Part shown: piece after piece, positions 26,409-35,078 of the stretch
Position numbering within the stretch: the first letter of the stretch is position 1
How the letters are laid out: each line of letters begins with the position of its first letter
Assembly (NCBI RefSeq): GCF_001995215.1
Contig: NZ_MUXN01000017.1
Span: 78,799 to 142,798, forward strand
DNA from: Amycolatopsis azurea DSM 43854
GTDB lineage: Bacteria; Actinomycetota; Actinomycetes; Mycobacteriales; Pseudonocardiaceae
Reading direction: 5' to 3'
DNA length: 64,000 nucleotides
Position numbers and translations under genes: made by a program
The notes under the pieces: generated by a model
The model's database searches: none
The model's input: only the letters and a program-made list of their open reading frames with translations
Told to the model about the DNA's origin: nothing

Positions 26409-26512
26409 CGGTCGAGGAGCTGCTGCGCGCGTGGCGCGAGGACATCGACAGTGCCCCGTTTCCCGACTTCGCCGAACTCGGCGCCCGCCCTGATCCCTCG
26501 AGCGGACGCTGA
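26405..26512 (+). CDS. Very small early gene (35 residues)
   Basis: A 35-residue acidic frame (MTVEELLRAWREDIDSAPFP...) starting at an ATG that overlaps the preceding TGA by 4 nt and ending just before a terminator-like hairpin. Support is positional plus codon use; function is unknown. Confidence 0.55.
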   Translation: MTVEELLRAWREDIDSAPFPDFAELGARPDPSSGR

Positions 26513-26516
26513 CCGG

Positions 26517-26551
26517 GCGGGGCCGGAGTCGCTACGGCGACCCGGCCCCGC
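26517..26551 (+). terminator. Hairpin splitting the early operon
   Basis: GCGGGGCCGG (26517-26526) and CCGGCCCCGC (26542-26551) form a perfect 10-bp stem, 15-nt loop, followed by TTT. It begins 5 bp after a stop codon and is likely a full or partial terminator. Confidence 0.6.
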
Positions 26552-26579
26552 TTTCCAACTGGGACAAGGAGAAACCCCC

Positions 26580-26669
26580 GTGATCCACCGGCACGACCCC
26601 GCCGACCCGGCGCCCGCACGGCGCCGGGTTTCCGCGCGTATTCCGGGCGGTGCCTCATGCCGTGGCTGA
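26580..26669 (+). CDS. Possible 29-residue leader or small protein
   Basis: A GTG at 26580 with AAGGAG at 26566-26571 (8-nt spacing) opens a 29-residue basic frame that overlaps the start of the HNH/replication gene by 13 nt. The good ribosome-binding site suggests real translation, perhaps to couple the next gene, which lacks an obvious site of its own. Confidence 0.45.
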   Translation: MIHRHDPADPAPARRRVSARIPGGASCRG

Positions 26670-27664
26670 GGCTTAACGACGTCGGTTACGACGACCCGCA
26701 AGTGCACGCCGTCGGCAATAGCGCTTACGGCGCCTTGACGCGCCTCAAGCAGTACGCGAGTGCGCAGCGCACCGACGGGTGGGTGCCGACCCTCAAGACG
26801 CGTCAGATCGCCACCCGGCGCGAACTGCGGGCCCTGCTCGACGTTCGCCTCGGCGACGGCCCGCCGATGATCCACCGGCCCGGCGACGAATGCCGATGCC
26901 TCGAGGGAAAGAAGTGGAACGAGGGTCTCGGCGGGTACTGGATTCACGCGTTCCTCGACGAGAACCCCTCACGGGCTGAGAACGACGTGCACCGCGCCAA
27001 GACGCGCGAACTCAAGGACAAGGAACTCAGGGCTGCGGTCAAGGCCCGTGACGGCATGTTCTGTCGGTACTGCGGCATCACCGTGAAGTGGGCCGACCGC
27101 AAGACCCCCAACGGTGGCGTGCTCGACCACGTCGATCCGAAGATCGCCGCCGGTGCCGAGAACCTGGTCGTGGCGTGCCGCGGCTGCAACGGCCGCAAGA
27201 AGGACTGCACCCCGGAGGCCGCCGGGCTGATCCTGCTGCCCCCGCCGAACCTCGTCGCGATCAACGCCGAATCAACGCCGGATCAAGCGCCGATCACCGG
27301 CCGATCACCGGATCGACCAGAAACCGACCCGGATCCCGCGCAGAACACCATCTCGACCGGAAACCAGGCCCCACCAGGGGAATCCGGCAACAACACCAGG
27401 CTCGACCCTGCCCAAAACCAGCCGCAGAACCCCATGATCACCGACGGAATCACCGGCCCGATGACTACCGGGACGGGTAGGGGACGGGACGGGGTAGCTC
27501 CCCTGACTGACCCCTTCCCTTACCGGGACCGCGTAGGCGACGCAGGACCCACCGGCCACCGCCCCACCGTGGGCCCCGCCGACACACCCCGCGACCAACT
27601 CAGCCCCAACCCCTACACCCGCACCGCCACCCCGCCACCGAGACCGCCGGGACATCCCCGGTGA
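26657..27664 (+). CDS. Replication-organiser-like protein with HNH nuclease domain
   Basis: A 335-residue protein in three parts. Residues 1-110 (MPWLRLNDVGYDDPQVHAVG) resemble the N-terminal domain of phage replisome-organiser proteins. Residues 136-182 are an HNH/zinc nuclease (CRYCG ... LDHVDPKIAAGAENLVVACR ... C). The rest is Pro/Thr/Asn-rich and probably disordered. It is the best candidate for the phage replication initiator, although no helicase or primase partner is visible nearby; a homing-type HNH insertion is an alternative view. Confidence 0.7.
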   Translation: MPWLRLNDVGYDDPQVHAVGNSAYGALTRLKQYASAQRTDGWVPTLKTRQIATRRELRALLDVRLGDGPPMIHRPGDECRCLEGKKWNEGLGGYWIHAFLDENPSRAENDVHRAKTRELKDKELRAAVKARDGMFCRYCGITVKWADRKTPNGGVLDHVDPKIAAGAENLVVACRGCNGRKKDCTPEAAGLILLPPPNLVAINAESTPDQAPITGRSPDRPETDPDPAQNTISTGNQAPPGESGNNTRLDPAQNQPQNPMITDGITGPMTTGTGRGRDGVAPLTDPFPYRDRVGDAGPTGHRPTVGPADTPRDQLSPNPYTRTATPPPRPPGHPR

Positions 27665-27888
27665 CCCGCTACCGGGGACAGTTCTCCGACCGGGAACTCG
27701 AGGCCCTCGCCGCGCGCGAACTCCTCGAGCGTGAGCGCGAACTCGCCCTCGCCGTCGACTGCCCCGAATGCGACCAGCCCGCCGGCCACCCGTGCCTCAC
27801 CCCCGACGGCCGACCCCTGCTCGCCCCCGCCCACTGGAAACGGATTCGGGCGGCCGACCACCACCGACAGGAGCGTGACCCCCGATGA
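27661..27888 (+). CDS. Small zinc-finger phage protein
   Basis: A 75-residue protein with a basic helical N-terminus and CPECDQPAGHPCLTPDGRPL followed by AHWKRI, the pattern of the short 'phage-associated zinc finger' proteins found throughout actinophages (C-x2-C ... C ... H). GTG start overlaps the preceding stop by 4 nt. The role is unknown, probably nucleic-acid binding. Confidence 0.7.
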   Translation: MTRYRGQFSDRELEALAARELLERERELALAVDCPECDQPAGHPCLTPDGRPLLAPAHWKRIRAADHHRQERDPR

Positions 27889-28301
27889 CCGCCAAACCCG
27901 AACGCCCCGGCCCGGCCGACGTCGTCGACTTCATCGAGACCGTGGTCGGTGTCGACCTCGAGCCGTGGCAGCGCCGTTTCGCCGAGGCGCAGTTCGCCCA
28001 CGCGAGAGCGGTCGACGAGATCGCGCGGACGACGCTCGCCGCCATCGTGCCCGGAGTCGCGGCCGCCGCCGTCCACATCGGCCGGTCGTTCGCCGCGCTC
28101 GCCGAGGCAGTGCAGGGCGCAGCGCCCGCGTTCGCCGAGGCAGTGCAGGGCGCAGCGCCCGCGTTCGCCGTCCTCGACGAGATCGCCGCCCGCGACGACC
28201 GGTTCGCGGCCGCGCTCGACCACATCCGTACCCGCAACACCGGACCCGCCCGGCAGCCTCGGCCGCCGCGCACGATCAACGCGAGGGGAACCCGCCCGTG
28301 A
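27885..28301 (+). CDS. Early phage protein with an internal tandem duplication
   Basis: A 138-residue protein. Residues 13-32 (DFIETVVGVDLEPWQRRFAE) resemble the Q-motif-like entry segment of phage terminases or helicases, but no Walker motif follows. A perfect 33-bp tandem repeat duplicates AEAVQGAAPAF. The C-terminus is basic and Pro-rich. Function is unknown. Confidence 0.6.
   Translation: MTAKPERPGPADVVDFIETVVGVDLEPWQRRFAEAQFAHARAVDEIARTTLAAIVPGVAAAAVHIGRSFAALAEAVQGAAPAFAEAVQGAAPAFAVLDEIAARDDRFAAALDHIRTRNTGPARQPRPPRTINARGTRP
28101..28166 (+). repeat. Perfect 33-bp tandem duplication
   Basis: Two identical 33-bp copies (28101-28133 and 28134-28166) keep frame inside the 27885 gene and encode two copies of AEAVQGAAPAF. 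Perfect identity suggests a recent slippage event. Confidence 0.9.
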
Positions 28302-29080
28302 ACGACCTGACCAACCCGAAGAACTTGCGGCAGTGGCAGGACGAACTGGCCTCGCTCGCCGCCAAGCTCACCGACCCGATCACCCTCAAGGTGATCCGCG
28401 ACGACCTGACGACCACGACGCACACCAAACCGGGATTGCTCGAGCAGCTGCGCCAAGCGCACGCGCACGGGGGCGAGACCGGCAAGGCATCGGGCAGCTC
28501 GCCCGGCGCCCCGATCCGGGTCGCCGCGGCCGACTTGCAGCGCAACCTCGACCGCGAGGCCGCGACGCTCCACTTCAACACCTTGGTGCAGGACGCTGAC
28601 GTCGTGTCCCGGATCCGCGCGGCCGCCGGCATCGCCGGGCGCTGGGCCGACGTCCACCGGGTCGCAAACGCCGTGCTCGAGCTGCGGTACATGGTGGAGC
28701 GGATCGAGGAGCTGCTCGACCCGCCGCGACGGCTGCACATCGCCGCGGCCTGCCCCGCGTGCGGGCAGGGCATGGTGTGGCGCCTCGACCCGAGTACCGG
28801 CGAACTGGTCCAGGCCCCGGCGCTCGCCCTCGACGCCCGCACCGGCTGCACCTGCCTCGGATGCGGGCAGGTGTGGGGCCCGGAAAACCTCGAGTTCCTA
28901 CAGGGCGTGCTCACTGTGGAGCAGACACAGCGGCCGCGGCTGCGCAGCAGCGCCGAGGGCAACGGGCACCGCTCCGAGGTCCCGCTCACCCACACCGGCG
29001 ACCCGGACCGTAACGACGACCAGGCGGCCGCGCGATCTGCTGGAGTGAACTCCGACCAGCGAGGGGGAGCACGTCCATGA
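28298..29080 (+). CDS. Phage protein with a zinc-ribbon-like C-terminus
   Basis: A 260-residue protein. The N-terminal half is helical with a Gly-rich linker; residues 150-200 carry CPACGQGMVW and CTCLGCGQVWGP, a four-cysteine ribbon. Starts at a GTG overlapping the upstream stop and overlaps the next gene by 4 nt. No family was recognised; nucleic-acid binding is plausible. Confidence 0.65.
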   Translation: MNDLTNPKNLRQWQDELASLAAKLTDPITLKVIRDDLTTTTHTKPGLLEQLRQAHAHGGETGKASGSSPGAPIRVAAADLQRNLDREAATLHFNTLVQDADVVSRIRAAAGIAGRWADVHRVANAVLELRYMVERIEELLDPPRRLHIAAACPACGQGMVWRLDPSTGELVQAPALALDARTGCTCLGCGQVWGPENLEFLQGVLTVEQTQRPRLRSSAEGNGHRSEVPLTHTGDPDRNDDQAAARSAGVNSDQRGGARP

Positions 29081-29667
29081 CGAATGAGTACGAGTACTAC
29101 GCACGTTCGACCGGCGACTGCGGGCACCCGCAGAACGGCAATGGCAACTGCTTCGAGCCCGGTTGCCCACACTCGAACAGCCGGCGGCACCACCCGCACG
29201 CCGGGCAGCCCGTCGACGAGGTGGCCGAGTTCGTGCGGGCTCGCCTCATCGCCAGTAAAGAGGCCGCGCAGGACCAGCCCGGCCACGTTGCGGCGCGCGA
29301 GGTGCGCCGGGTCGACGGGCTGCTGCAACTGCTCGAGGTGTGGGAGTCCAACCGGGATCTCGGCGACCGGCCGCACCCACTCGAGCTGCGGTTACCCTCG
29401 CTGCTCGCCGTCGAATTCGTCGAGGATCCCGACCGCGAGGTCGACCCGGTGCTCGACCTGCCTTACGACGAGCAGCAGGCCGTCACCAACGCTCTGGAAG
29501 AGATCGGCCGGACCGTGGCGCGGCTGCTCGCCGACGTCCCCGCCGACAACCGGCGGGTACAGGCGCTCATCAATCGCGCCATGGCGTCCTCGTCGGACAC
29601 GTTCACCGCGCTCGAGGCGATCGCCGCCGCGTGCCCCGACCTGCCGCGCGCAGGCAACACGCGTTAA
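29077..29667 (+). CDS. DUF6221-like phage protein
   Basis: A 196-residue protein. After a Cys/His-rich N-terminus (residues 14-40, CGHP ... CFEPGCPH) a helical part VAEFVRARLIASKEAAQDQP ... REVRRVDGLLQLLE resembles DUF6221 proteins, common in actinophages and their hosts. It is the last gene before a strong terminator. Function is unknown. Confidence 0.6.
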   Translation: MTNEYEYYARSTGDCGHPQNGNGNCFEPGCPHSNSRRHHPHAGQPVDEVAEFVRARLIASKEAAQDQPGHVAAREVRRVDGLLQLLEVWESNRDLGDRPHPLELRLPSLLAVEFVEDPDREVDPVLDLPYDEQQAVTNALEEIGRTVARLLADVPADNRRVQALINRAMASSSDTFTALEAIAAACPDLPRAGNTR

Positions 29668-29750
29668 ACCGAACCCCTGTTCGACTAACCGGTGATCGTT
29701 CTGCATACTGGGGGCACTTAGGCGAAGTGTGCCCGGACACGGCACCGAGT

Positions 29751-29780
29751 GAAGCCCCGACCCGAACAGGTCGGGGCTTC
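29751..29780 (+). terminator. Strong terminator ending the early region
   Basis: GAAGCCCCGACC (29751-29762) and GGTCGGGGCTTC (29769-29780) form a perfect 12-bp stem with a 6-nt loop, followed by TCTCGTC. It separates the early operon from the packaging genes. Confidence 0.85.
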
Positions 29781-29812
29781 TCTCGTCTCGCCGCCCTCAT
29801 GAGCTCTACGTC

Positions 29813-30175
29813 ATGGCTGATGTGGACGCGCCGTCGCCGCCGGGCTGCTGTTCGGACTCCACATGTCCGAGGCCCGGCCCAACACTTCGGGGCGGGGGAA
29901 TGGCCTCGGCGAACGGGCGCCCGTGGCGCCGGGTCACTGCGCAGCTGCGCGAACTTGCGGCCGCATCCGGTGCCGCGTGCGGGTTGTGTGGGCACCGGAT
30001 CGACCTCGGCCTGCCCGCCGGGCACAAGTGGTCGTTCACCGCGGACCACATCGTGCCGCGGAGCAAGGGCGGCCCGGACACCCTCGACAACGCGCGGCCC
30101 GCGCATCGCAGCTGCAATTCGAGCCGCGGCAACCGGGCACGCGAAGCGCCGATGCCGACATCGCGAAGGTGGTGA
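29813..30175 (+). CDS. HNH endonuclease of the packaging module
   Basis: A 120-residue HNH protein: CGLCG (first zinc knuckle), SFTADHIVPRSKGGPDTLDN with the catalytic His, and HRSCNSSRGNR. HNH proteins beside the terminase genes are required for DNA packaging in many cos-type HK97-like phages. It starts 33 bp after the early terminator. Confidence 0.85.
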   Translation: MADVDAPSPPGCCSDSTCPRPGPTLRGGGMASANGRPWRRVTAQLRELAAASGAACGLCGHRIDLGLPAGHKWSFTADHIVPRSKGGPDTLDNARPAHRSCNSSRGNRAREAPMPTSRRW

Positions 30176-30177
30176 CC

Positions 30178-30630
30178 ATGCGCCGGGTAGTGGTGATCGC
30201 GGGCCCGATCTGCGCGGGCAAGACCACGCTCGCCCACAAGCTCGCCGAGGAGCAGGGCGGGCGGGTGCTTGACCGTGACGAGATCGCCCGCGTGATGGGC
30301 AGCCCGCGCAAGTGGCTGCACAGCAAGACCTACAGCCAACGGGCCGAACAGGTGATGCGCCTCGAGCTGGACCGGATCGCCAAGTCGCGCGACGACATCG
30401 TATTCGTGGTGCGGTCCCTGCCCGTGGCAGCACAGCGCGCCGCGCTGGTCGAGAGACTGCGAGCCGAGTTGATCCTGCTGGATCCCGGCCGCGACGAATG
30501 CGTGCGCCGCGCACGAGGTGACCGCCGGCCACCGGGCAGCGTGCCCGCTATCCACCGGTGGTACGCCCGGTACCTGCCCGGAGTCGAACCGCCGATCGAG
30601 GAGCAGTTCGCAACCTCGCGTGACTGGTGA
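30178..30630 (+). CDS. P-loop kinase-like protein (AAA/zeta-type)
   Basis: A 150-residue protein with Walker A GPICAGKTT at residues 9-17, a following RVLDRDEIARV segment and an Arg-rich lid (RRARGDRRPPG), as in polynucleotide or small-molecule kinases. The ATG at 30178 is favoured by GAAGG at 8-nt spacing; a GTG at 30172 overlaps the HNH stop. It lies between the HNH and terminase genes. Possible roles are DNA-end or nucleotide phosphorylation; the substrate is unknown. Confidence 0.7.
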   Translation: MRRVVVIAGPICAGKTTLAHKLAEEQGGRVLDRDEIARVMGSPRKWLHSKTYSQRAEQVMRLELDRIAKSRDDIVFVVRSLPVAAQRAALVERLRAELILLDPGRDECVRRARGDRRPPGSVPAIHRWYARYLPGVEPPIEEQFATSRDW

Positions 30631-30775
30631 CCACCGTCCGCATGCGACACAGCCTCGCTCATCGATGCGCACCGCGCTGACCTGGGGTTTTTAGACGCGG
30701 ACGCACGGGAGACCCCGCGCCCACCATCCCTGAATTTCTCCCCGGCAGGACAACACAGGGCGGAGGGTGATCACA

Positions 30776-31348
30776 TTGACGGCCGAACGGATCACGACGA
30801 TCAGCGATGTGATCGCCGACGAGATCAAGGCGACGCGCAAGCGCGCCGGGCTCACGCGCGGCGAGTTCGCCGCGGCCGCATGGGAGCGCGGCGCGCCGGA
30901 GTCGTTCAGTGCCGCCGTGGTCGGCTACATCGAGACCGGCCGCCCGGACAAGGAAGGCCGCCGGCGGCGAGAGGTCACGGTCGACGAACTGCGCTTCATC
31001 GCCGCCGCCGCCGGAACGACCGGGCTCGGTCTCCTCGGCGAGCACGCCGCACTGCTCGGCGGCGACGAGCCACCGGAGTGCCCGCGCTGCGCCGCGGAAA
31101 CGGGCACGCTCGAGCGGCAGGTGCGCGAGGACATCGCCGCACTCGGCGACCTCGCCGACACCGAACCGGCGCTCGCCGAACTCGCCTACGCCCTCGCGGC
31201 CGCGGTCGACCGCGGCGCCGACGAATCCCCGATACCGCCGCTCGCGAAAGAGTTGCGCGCGACGCTCAAGGCGCTGACCGACGCCGTAGCCGTCCGCACG
31301 GCGCCGGATGACGACGACGAGTTCGGCGACCTCGACGACCCGGAGTAG
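30776..31348 (+). CDS. Terminase small subunit-like HTH protein
   Basis: A 190-residue protein. The N-terminal 80 residues are an XRE-like HTH (DEIKATRKRAGLTRGEFAAA), a CPRC pair lies near residue 103, and the acidic C-terminus (DDDDEFGDLDDPE) resembles terminase small subunits. Its place directly before the large subunit is the main evidence. A TTG at 30776 has GGAGG at ideal spacing; a GTG at 30767 abuts that site and is less likely. The 145-bp gap upstream may hold the late promoter or cos. Confidence 0.65.
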   Translation: MTAERITTISDVIADEIKATRKRAGLTRGEFAAAAWERGAPESFSAAVVGYIETGRPDKEGRRRREVTVDELRFIAAAAGTTGLGLLGEHAALLGGDEPPECPRCAAETGTLERQVREDIAALGDLADTEPALAELAYALAAAVDRGADESPIPPLAKELRATLKALTDAVAVRTAPDDDDEFGDLDDPE

Positions 31349-31368
31349 CACCGAGGGGAGGTCCTCGC

Positions 31369-32889
31369 GTGCCCCTGTCCGAAGAGGACCGAACAGAAGC
31401 CCTCAAAGCGCAGCTGCTCGACGTGTACGGGCTGCGGTGTGTTCCCCGGTGGGGGACGCCGCGCGACCTGTCACGGAAGACGTACGGGCCCAAGGTGGCG
31501 CGGATCGCCGAGGCGTTCGGAACGCCGTTTATGCCCTGGCAGCGGTACGTCGCCGACGTCGCGCTCGAGGTCGACCCCGTCACCGGACGTCTGGCCTACC
31601 GCGACATCCTGCTCATGGTGCCCCGGCAGTCGGGCAAGACCACGCTTCTGCTCGCCAAGATGGTGTGGCGAGCGAACGCATGGGCACGGCAGAACATCCT
31701 CTACGCGGCACAGACCCGCAACTCAGCCCGCAAGAAGTGGGAAGAGGAGCACGTCGCCGCCATCGACGCCGCGGCCCGGTTCGCCGGGCGCTACACCGTG
31801 CACAAGGCCAACGGCAACGAGGCGATCCGGTGGCGCAACCGCAGTCGTCACGGGATCACCTCGAACACCGAGACGGCCGGCCACGGTGAGACGTTGGACG
31901 ACGGCACGATCGACGAGGCGTTCGCGCACGAGGACGGCCGGATGGAACAGGCGTTCTCTCCGGCGATGATCACTCGCCCGCAACCTCAGCAGTGGGTGGT
32001 GTCCACCGCGGGCACCCTCGCGAAGTCGCACTTCCTCAACGGCAAGCGCAAGCGCGGCCGCGCGATCATCGAGAGCGGCCTGCCGTCCACGTTCGCCGTG
32101 TTCGACTGGACCGTCGGTGACCGCTACGACCGCGACGACCCGGCGACCTGGTGGTCGTGCATGCCCGCGCTCGGCCACACCGTCACCGAGGCCGCCGTGC
32201 GTTCGGAGCGGGAAAAGATGGAGGCGGCCGAATTCGACCGCGCCTATCTCAACGTCACGAAAACCGTGGTCGTCGCCGACGACCCGAACGTGCCCACCAA
32301 GTGGTGGGCGGACCGGCACGACGCGCGATCTTCGGCGGCCGACATCACGCTCGCGGTCGATATCACACCGGACCGACAGAAAACCGCGATCATGGCTTAC
32401 GGGCGCCGCCCGGACGGCCGCGGGCACGTCGAGATCATCGAGAACCGCGACGGCACCGACGGCGTGGTCGAACGGCTTATCGAGCTGCGTGACCGGCACA
32501 ACCCGATCGCCCTCGGCCTCGACGTCGCAGGGCCCGCCGGGTCGCTGCTGGTCCCGCTCAACAAAGCCGGATTCAAGGTCCCCGACGACCCGACGAAACC
32601 GGAGCGTGGGCAACTCGCGATCCCGACCACGCGGGAAGTCGCCGCCGCGTGCGGCGCGTTCGCCGACGCAGTGGAGCACGACCACCTGCGCCACCTCAAC
32701 CAACGACCGCTCAACGAAGCGTTGGCCGGCGCCCGAACCCGTCCTCTCGGCGACGCGTGGGCATGGGCCCGCCGCACGAGCGACTCGAATATCGCGCCGC
32801 TAGTGGGCGGGACCGTCGCCCGCTGGGCGCACGAAAGCCGCGCGCACCTGATCGTCGATGACTACGACCCGGTGGGGAACTTCTGGTGA
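31369..32889 (+). CDS. terL: Terminase large subunit
   Basis: A 506-residue packaging motor. FMPWQRYVADV opens the ATPase domain, Walker A is PRQSGKTT at about residues 85-92, DEAFAHEDG carries the acidic Walker B-like element, and the C-terminal RNase H-like nuclease begins near ITLAVDITPDRQKTAIMAYG. It moves DNA into the prohead using ATP and cuts it. GTG start. Confidence 0.95.
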   Translation: MPLSEEDRTEALKAQLLDVYGLRCVPRWGTPRDLSRKTYGPKVARIAEAFGTPFMPWQRYVADVALEVDPVTGRLAYRDILLMVPRQSGKTTLLLAKMVWRANAWARQNILYAAQTRNSARKKWEEEHVAAIDAAARFAGRYTVHKANGNEAIRWRNRSRHGITSNTETAGHGETLDDGTIDEAFAHEDGRMEQAFSPAMITRPQPQQWVVSTAGTLAKSHFLNGKRKRGRAIIESGLPSTFAVFDWTVGDRYDRDDPATWWSCMPALGHTVTEAAVRSEREKMEAAEFDRAYLNVTKTVVVADDPNVPTKWWADRHDARSSAADITLAVDITPDRQKTAIMAYGRRPDGRGHVEIIENRDGTDGVVERLIELRDRHNPIALGLDVAGPAGSLLVPLNKAGFKVPDDPTKPERGQLAIPTTREVAAACGAFADAVEHDHLRHLNQRPLNEALAGARTRPLGDAWAWARRTSDSNIAPLVGGTVARWAHESRAHLIVDDYDPVGNFW

Positions 32890-32902
32890 AAGGGGACATC
32901 CC

Positions 32903-33094
32903 GTGACGAAGCTGCGCACCGCCTACCGCGCCGCCGCCGGTGCCGTGGCGACGTTCGCCGGGCACACCGTCCGCAGTGGACCCGGCATCGGCGCCGGGGT
33001 GTGTTTCGTGCTCGCCGGGTGGCTGGTCGCGGTTCCGCTTGGTCTCGCGATCGCCGGGGCGTTCCTGCTGTGGGCGGATTGGCGGATCCGGTGA
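32903..33094 (+). CDS. Small membrane protein between terminase and portal
   Basis: A 63-residue protein with one long or two short hydrophobic helices (about residues 28-60). GTG start with AGGGG upstream; it overlaps the portal gene by 4 nt. Small membrane proteins in this position are seen in actinophages; function is unknown. Confidence 0.65.
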   Translation: MTKLRTAYRAAAGAVATFAGHTVRSGPGIGAGVCFVLAGWLVAVPLGLAIAGAFLLWADWRIR

Positions 33095-34287
33095 GCCTCT
33101 GGTTTCGCAGCGCCAAACCCGAACAGCGGCCACAGATCTACTCGCCTGCGCCGTATCCGGTGCTTGCGCCGGGATCGTATGCCGATGTTGATCTGTCCTC
33201 GGCCGAGAGTGCGCTGCAATCGATCGCCGTGCACAGCGCGGTCGACCTGATCGCCTCGCTGTGTTCGGAACTGCCGGTCGAGGTCTACGCCGGTGAGGGC
33301 CCTGACCGGCGCAAGCTCACGACGCCGGGCAACCTCAAGGATCCATCGGGCGAGGGGCAGGGGCTCGAGGACTGGGCCTATCAGCTTGTCGAGTCGTGGC
33401 TGCTGCGCGGCAACGCGTTCGGGGACATCCTTGATGGCACGGTGGCGCAGCCGCGGCAGGTGCTGTTGCAGCACCCCGACGACGTCACCGGCTGGATCGA
33501 GGACGGCACGCCGGTGTGGAACGTCCGCGGCCGCCAGGTCGACGCCGCCCGGTGGATGCACCGGCGGGTGATGCCGGTCGCCGGGCGGGTGCTCGGCGTC
33601 TCGCCGATCCAGTTCCACGCGTCCACGGTCGGGCTGTCGATCACGTCGGTGAAGTTCGGCGAATCGTGGTTCCGTGACGGCGCGCACCCCTCGGCGCTGC
33701 TGACCAACGAGGAAGCGTCGATCAACGAACAGCAGGCGCGCGACGTCAAGAACCGGTTCCTCGCCGCGCTGCGCGGCAACCGCGAACCCGTGGTGATGGG
33801 CAAGGGCTGGAAGTACCAGGCGATCCAGATCAGCCCGGAGGAATCGCAGTTCCTCGCGACGCAGGGCTACACCGAAGCGCAGTGCGCCCGGATGTTCGGG
33901 CCCGGTATCGCCGAGGTGCTCGGCTACGAATCCGGCGGGTCGCTGACCTACACGAACGTGGAGTCGCGTTCGGCGCACCTGTTGGTGCTCACCATCAACA
34001 AGTGGTTGCGGCGTCTCGAGCGAGCACTGACCGCGCTGCTTCCCGCGCCGCAGTATGCCGTGATCCCTCGTGAGGGGATCTTGCAGGCGACCACGTTGGA
34101 CAAGTACCGGGCGCATGAGTCCGCGCTGCGCAACCGGTGGAAGACCGTCAACGAGATCAGGCAGGGCGAGAACCTGCGCCCCGTGCCGTGGGGCGATAAG
34201 CCGAACACGGCCGGAACCGGTGCCCCGCAGGGGAAGACCGGCGACACCGGCGACGACACCGACAACAAGGAGGACGGCACCCCGTGA
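33091..34287 (+). CDS. HK97 family portal protein
   Basis: A 398-residue portal that forms the dodecameric DNA channel at the capsid vertex. Typical features are the N-terminal SLWFRS..., AVHSAVDLIASLCSELPVEV, GVSPIQFHASTVGLSI and ARMFGPGIAEVLGYESGGSL. GTG start overlaps the preceding gene; its stop overlaps the protease gene by 4 nt. Confidence 0.94.
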   Translation: MSLWFRSAKPEQRPQIYSPAPYPVLAPGSYADVDLSSAESALQSIAVHSAVDLIASLCSELPVEVYAGEGPDRRKLTTPGNLKDPSGEGQGLEDWAYQLVESWLLRGNAFGDILDGTVAQPRQVLLQHPDDVTGWIEDGTPVWNVRGRQVDAARWMHRRVMPVAGRVLGVSPIQFHASTVGLSITSVKFGESWFRDGAHPSALLTNEEASINEQQARDVKNRFLAALRGNREPVVMGKGWKYQAIQISPEESQFLATQGYTEAQCARMFGPGIAEVLGYESGGSLTYTNVESRSAHLLVLTINKWLRRLERALTALLPAPQYAVIPREGILQATTLDKYRAHESALRNRWKTVNEIRQGENLRPVPWGDKPNTAGTGAPQGKTGDTGDDTDNKEDGTP

Positions 34288-35078
34288 ACATCCTGACCGT
34301 GCCCGACCTCGACCTCGTGCGCGCGGTGCCGACCTGTGTCCGGGCCGACCGCGCCGAGGCCGAGGCAGGCGTCATGCCCACGATGGTCGTGCGGTTCTCC
34401 GCGTTCGATCGCTGGTACGAAATCGATTCGTGGTGGGAGGGCCGGTTTCTGGAGCGGACCGCCCGCGGCGCGTTCACCAAAACGATCAGCGAGAACCGCG
34501 CCAACATCAAGGTGCTCTACGACCACGGGTTCGACTACCAGATCGGGAACAAGGTTCTCGGCACGATCGAGGATCTGCGCGAGGACCCCGATTCCCCGGT
34601 CGGCGAGGTCCCGCTGTTCGACACGTCCTATAACCGTGACCTTCTGCCGGGCATCGAGGCGGGCGCCTACGGCTCGAGCTTCCGCATGCGGGTGATCAAG
34701 GACGAGTGGAACGACGACCCCGGCCGCAGTGACCACAACCCGGACGGGATCCCGGAACGCACCATCAAAGAGGTGCGGCTGTTCGAGTTCGGGCCCGTCA
34801 CGTGGCCGGCCAATCCGGACGCCACCGCCGGTGTCCGCGGCCTGACCGACACCTATTACGAGCGGCTGCGCTCGCGCGACCCGAACGCGGTCGACGACCT
34901 GCGTAGCCGGATCCAGACCCACCGCACTCCCGCCGACCGGGCAGCCGCCGAGGGCACTGCCCGCCGACAGGGAGCCGCATCCGACACCGACGAGCCGGCC
35001 GCGCGCCACTCGAGCGGGCTCACGCACGCCGCACGGCGTGCGCGCCTTTACCCCTACTTGGAAAGGAAACCGTCGTGA
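34284..35078 (+). CDS. HK97 family prohead protease (S78)
   Basis: A 264-residue maturation protease that cleaves the capsid delta domain. The fold has RFSAFDRWYEIDSWWEGRFL, catalytic His81 in VLYDHGFD and Ser in GAYGSSFRMRV (about residue 131). The order portal-protease-capsid and 4-nt overlaps on both sides support the call. Confidence 0.94.
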   Translation: MNILTVPDLDLVRAVPTCVRADRAEAEAGVMPTMVVRFSAFDRWYEIDSWWEGRFLERTARGAFTKTISENRANIKVLYDHGFDYQIGNKVLGTIEDLREDPDSPVGEVPLFDTSYNRDLLPGIEAGAYGSSFRMRVIKDEWNDDPGRSDHNPDGIPERTIKEVRLFEFGPVTWPANPDATAGVRGLTDTYYERLRSRDPNAVDDLRSRIQTHRTPADRAAAEGTARRQGAASDTDEPAARHSSGLTHAARRARLYPYLERKPS

